Shown here: piece after piece, positions 63,564 through 64,000 of the stretch
How the letters are laid out: every line of letters begins with the position of its first letter
How positions within the stretch are numbered: the first letter of the stretch is position 1
Assembly (NCBI GenBank): GCA_958407995.1
Contig: CATYJU010000002.1
Coordinates: 1-64,000, forward strand
Length of the DNA stretch: 64,000 nt
Direction of reading: 5' to 3'
Source of the DNA: an uncultured Collinsella sp.
GTDB taxonomy: Bacteria > Actinomycetota > Coriobacteriia > Coriobacteriales > Coriobacteriaceae
The notes under the pieces: generated by a model
The model's database searches: none
What the model was told of the DNA's origin: nothing
The model's input: only the letters and a program-made list of their open reading frames with translations
Translations under genes and position numbers: made by a program

Positions 63564-64000
63564 ATGCGTATTTTGATCGTCGAAGACGAGCGAGCACTGT
63601 GCGATGCAATCGCGCGCAGCTTGCGAAACTTGGCGTACAGCGTCGACTGCTGTCACGATGGACAGGAGGCGCTCGACCTGCTGGGCGTCGAAGTCTTTGA
63701 CCTCGTGGTGCTCGACCTCAATCTCCCCCGTATCGACGGCATGACCGTGCTCAGGGAACTTAGGAAAACCGACTGCGAGACCAAGGTACTGATTCTGTCC
63801 GCACGTGGCGAAGTATCCGATAAAGTCGCCGGACTCGATGCCGGCGCCAACGATTACCTTACCAAGCCGTTTCATCTGGACGAACTTGCGGCAAGGATCC
63901 GCAGCCTTACCCTCAGGCGCTTCGCACAAAGCGACATAGTATTAACCTGCGGAAAGCTCAACTTTGACACCAAGGCGCGCATCGCTTCCGTGGACAGTGA
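63564..64000 (+). CDS. OmpR-family response regulator (partial, cut by window end)
   Basis: The first 145 residues of a response regulator. The receiver has Asp8-Glu9 acid pair in VEDE, phospho-acceptor Asp51 in VVLDLNLP, Ser79 and Lys101 in TKPF. The sequence after 121 begins the linker to a winged-helix domain (LTCGKLNFDT), typical of OmpR/PhoB regulators. AAGGAG precedes the ATG at 63564. It is divergent from the CXXC/NapH/TlpA operon, 87 bases apart; a sensor kinase gene is expected downstream. Confidence 0.92.
   Translation, partial: MRILIVEDERALCDAIARSLRNLAYSVDCCHDGQEALDLLGVEVFDLVVLDLNLPRIDGMTVLRELRKTDCETKVLILSARGEVSDKVAGLDAGANDYLTKPFHLDELAARIRSLTLRRFAQSDIVLTCGKLNFDTKARIASVDS

Overview
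The window looks like chromosome of a Gram-positive, GC-rich gut actinobacterium of class Coriobacteriia, most likely Collinsella. This is an inference from base composition, the gene set and the style of short dispersed palindromes; no rRNA or marker gene is present to prove it. It holds about 51 protein genes on both strands, no tRNA or rRNA genes and no CRISPR array. Most genes have clear ribosome binding sites, and many convergent pairs are closed by strong hairpins.

Layout. 0.1-7.4 kb: a surface beta-helix protein with a sorting-like tail, an esterase, then a minus-strand run of uracil/xanthine permease, a MetE-like methyltransferase, a LysR regulator and a HAD phosphatase. 7.4-9.6 kb: a paired inverted repeat, a TPP riboswitch and the thiM/MTH1187/thiE operon. 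9.7-15.3 kb: a patatin and two paralogous cyclic-di-GMP proteins. 15.4-18.3 kb: flavin reductase, ArsC-like protein, CobW GTPase, TrmL. 18.3-24.0 kb: class II UvrA, AAA ATPase, ribosomal-protection-like GTPase. 24.3-29.3 kb: acetyltransferase, small zinc protein, RsmJ with a 47-residue membrane protein upstream, RlmA and a MATE pump. 29.3-40.7 kb: LysR/EamA pair, Ung, SDR, VUT transporter, RF3, a GntR-ABC (YtrA-like) operon, a second EamA protein, a flavodoxin-ferredoxin protein and a ClC channel. 40.9-49.8 kb: LOG protein, potassium channel, a BvgS-like hybrid sensor kinase, a flavin oxidase-like protein, PatB, TrmO, an XRE-TipAS regulator, glutaredoxin and Dus.

49.8-57.8 kb is the accessory-looking part. 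An unrecognised membrane protein lies between two related, 182-184 bp nearly fully palindromic elements. Next to it is a deiminase-carbamoyltransferase-MFS operon with a divergent TetR gene and a second, frameshifted MFS paralog. The deiminase and the carbamoyltransferase resemble the agmatine deiminase pathway, but their substrate signatures fit neither ornithine nor putrescine. This is the best candidate here for an undescribed pathway.

57.9-64 kb: a fused ABC-FtsX exporter, then a TlpA lipoprotein, a NapH-like ferredoxin and a 49-residue CXXC protein forming a redox operon, divergent from an OmpR-type response regulator cut by the window end.

At least ten short palindromic (REP-like) elements of three sequence families are scattered through the window. 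Many abut or supply gene stop codons. No transposase that could mobilise them lies in the window.
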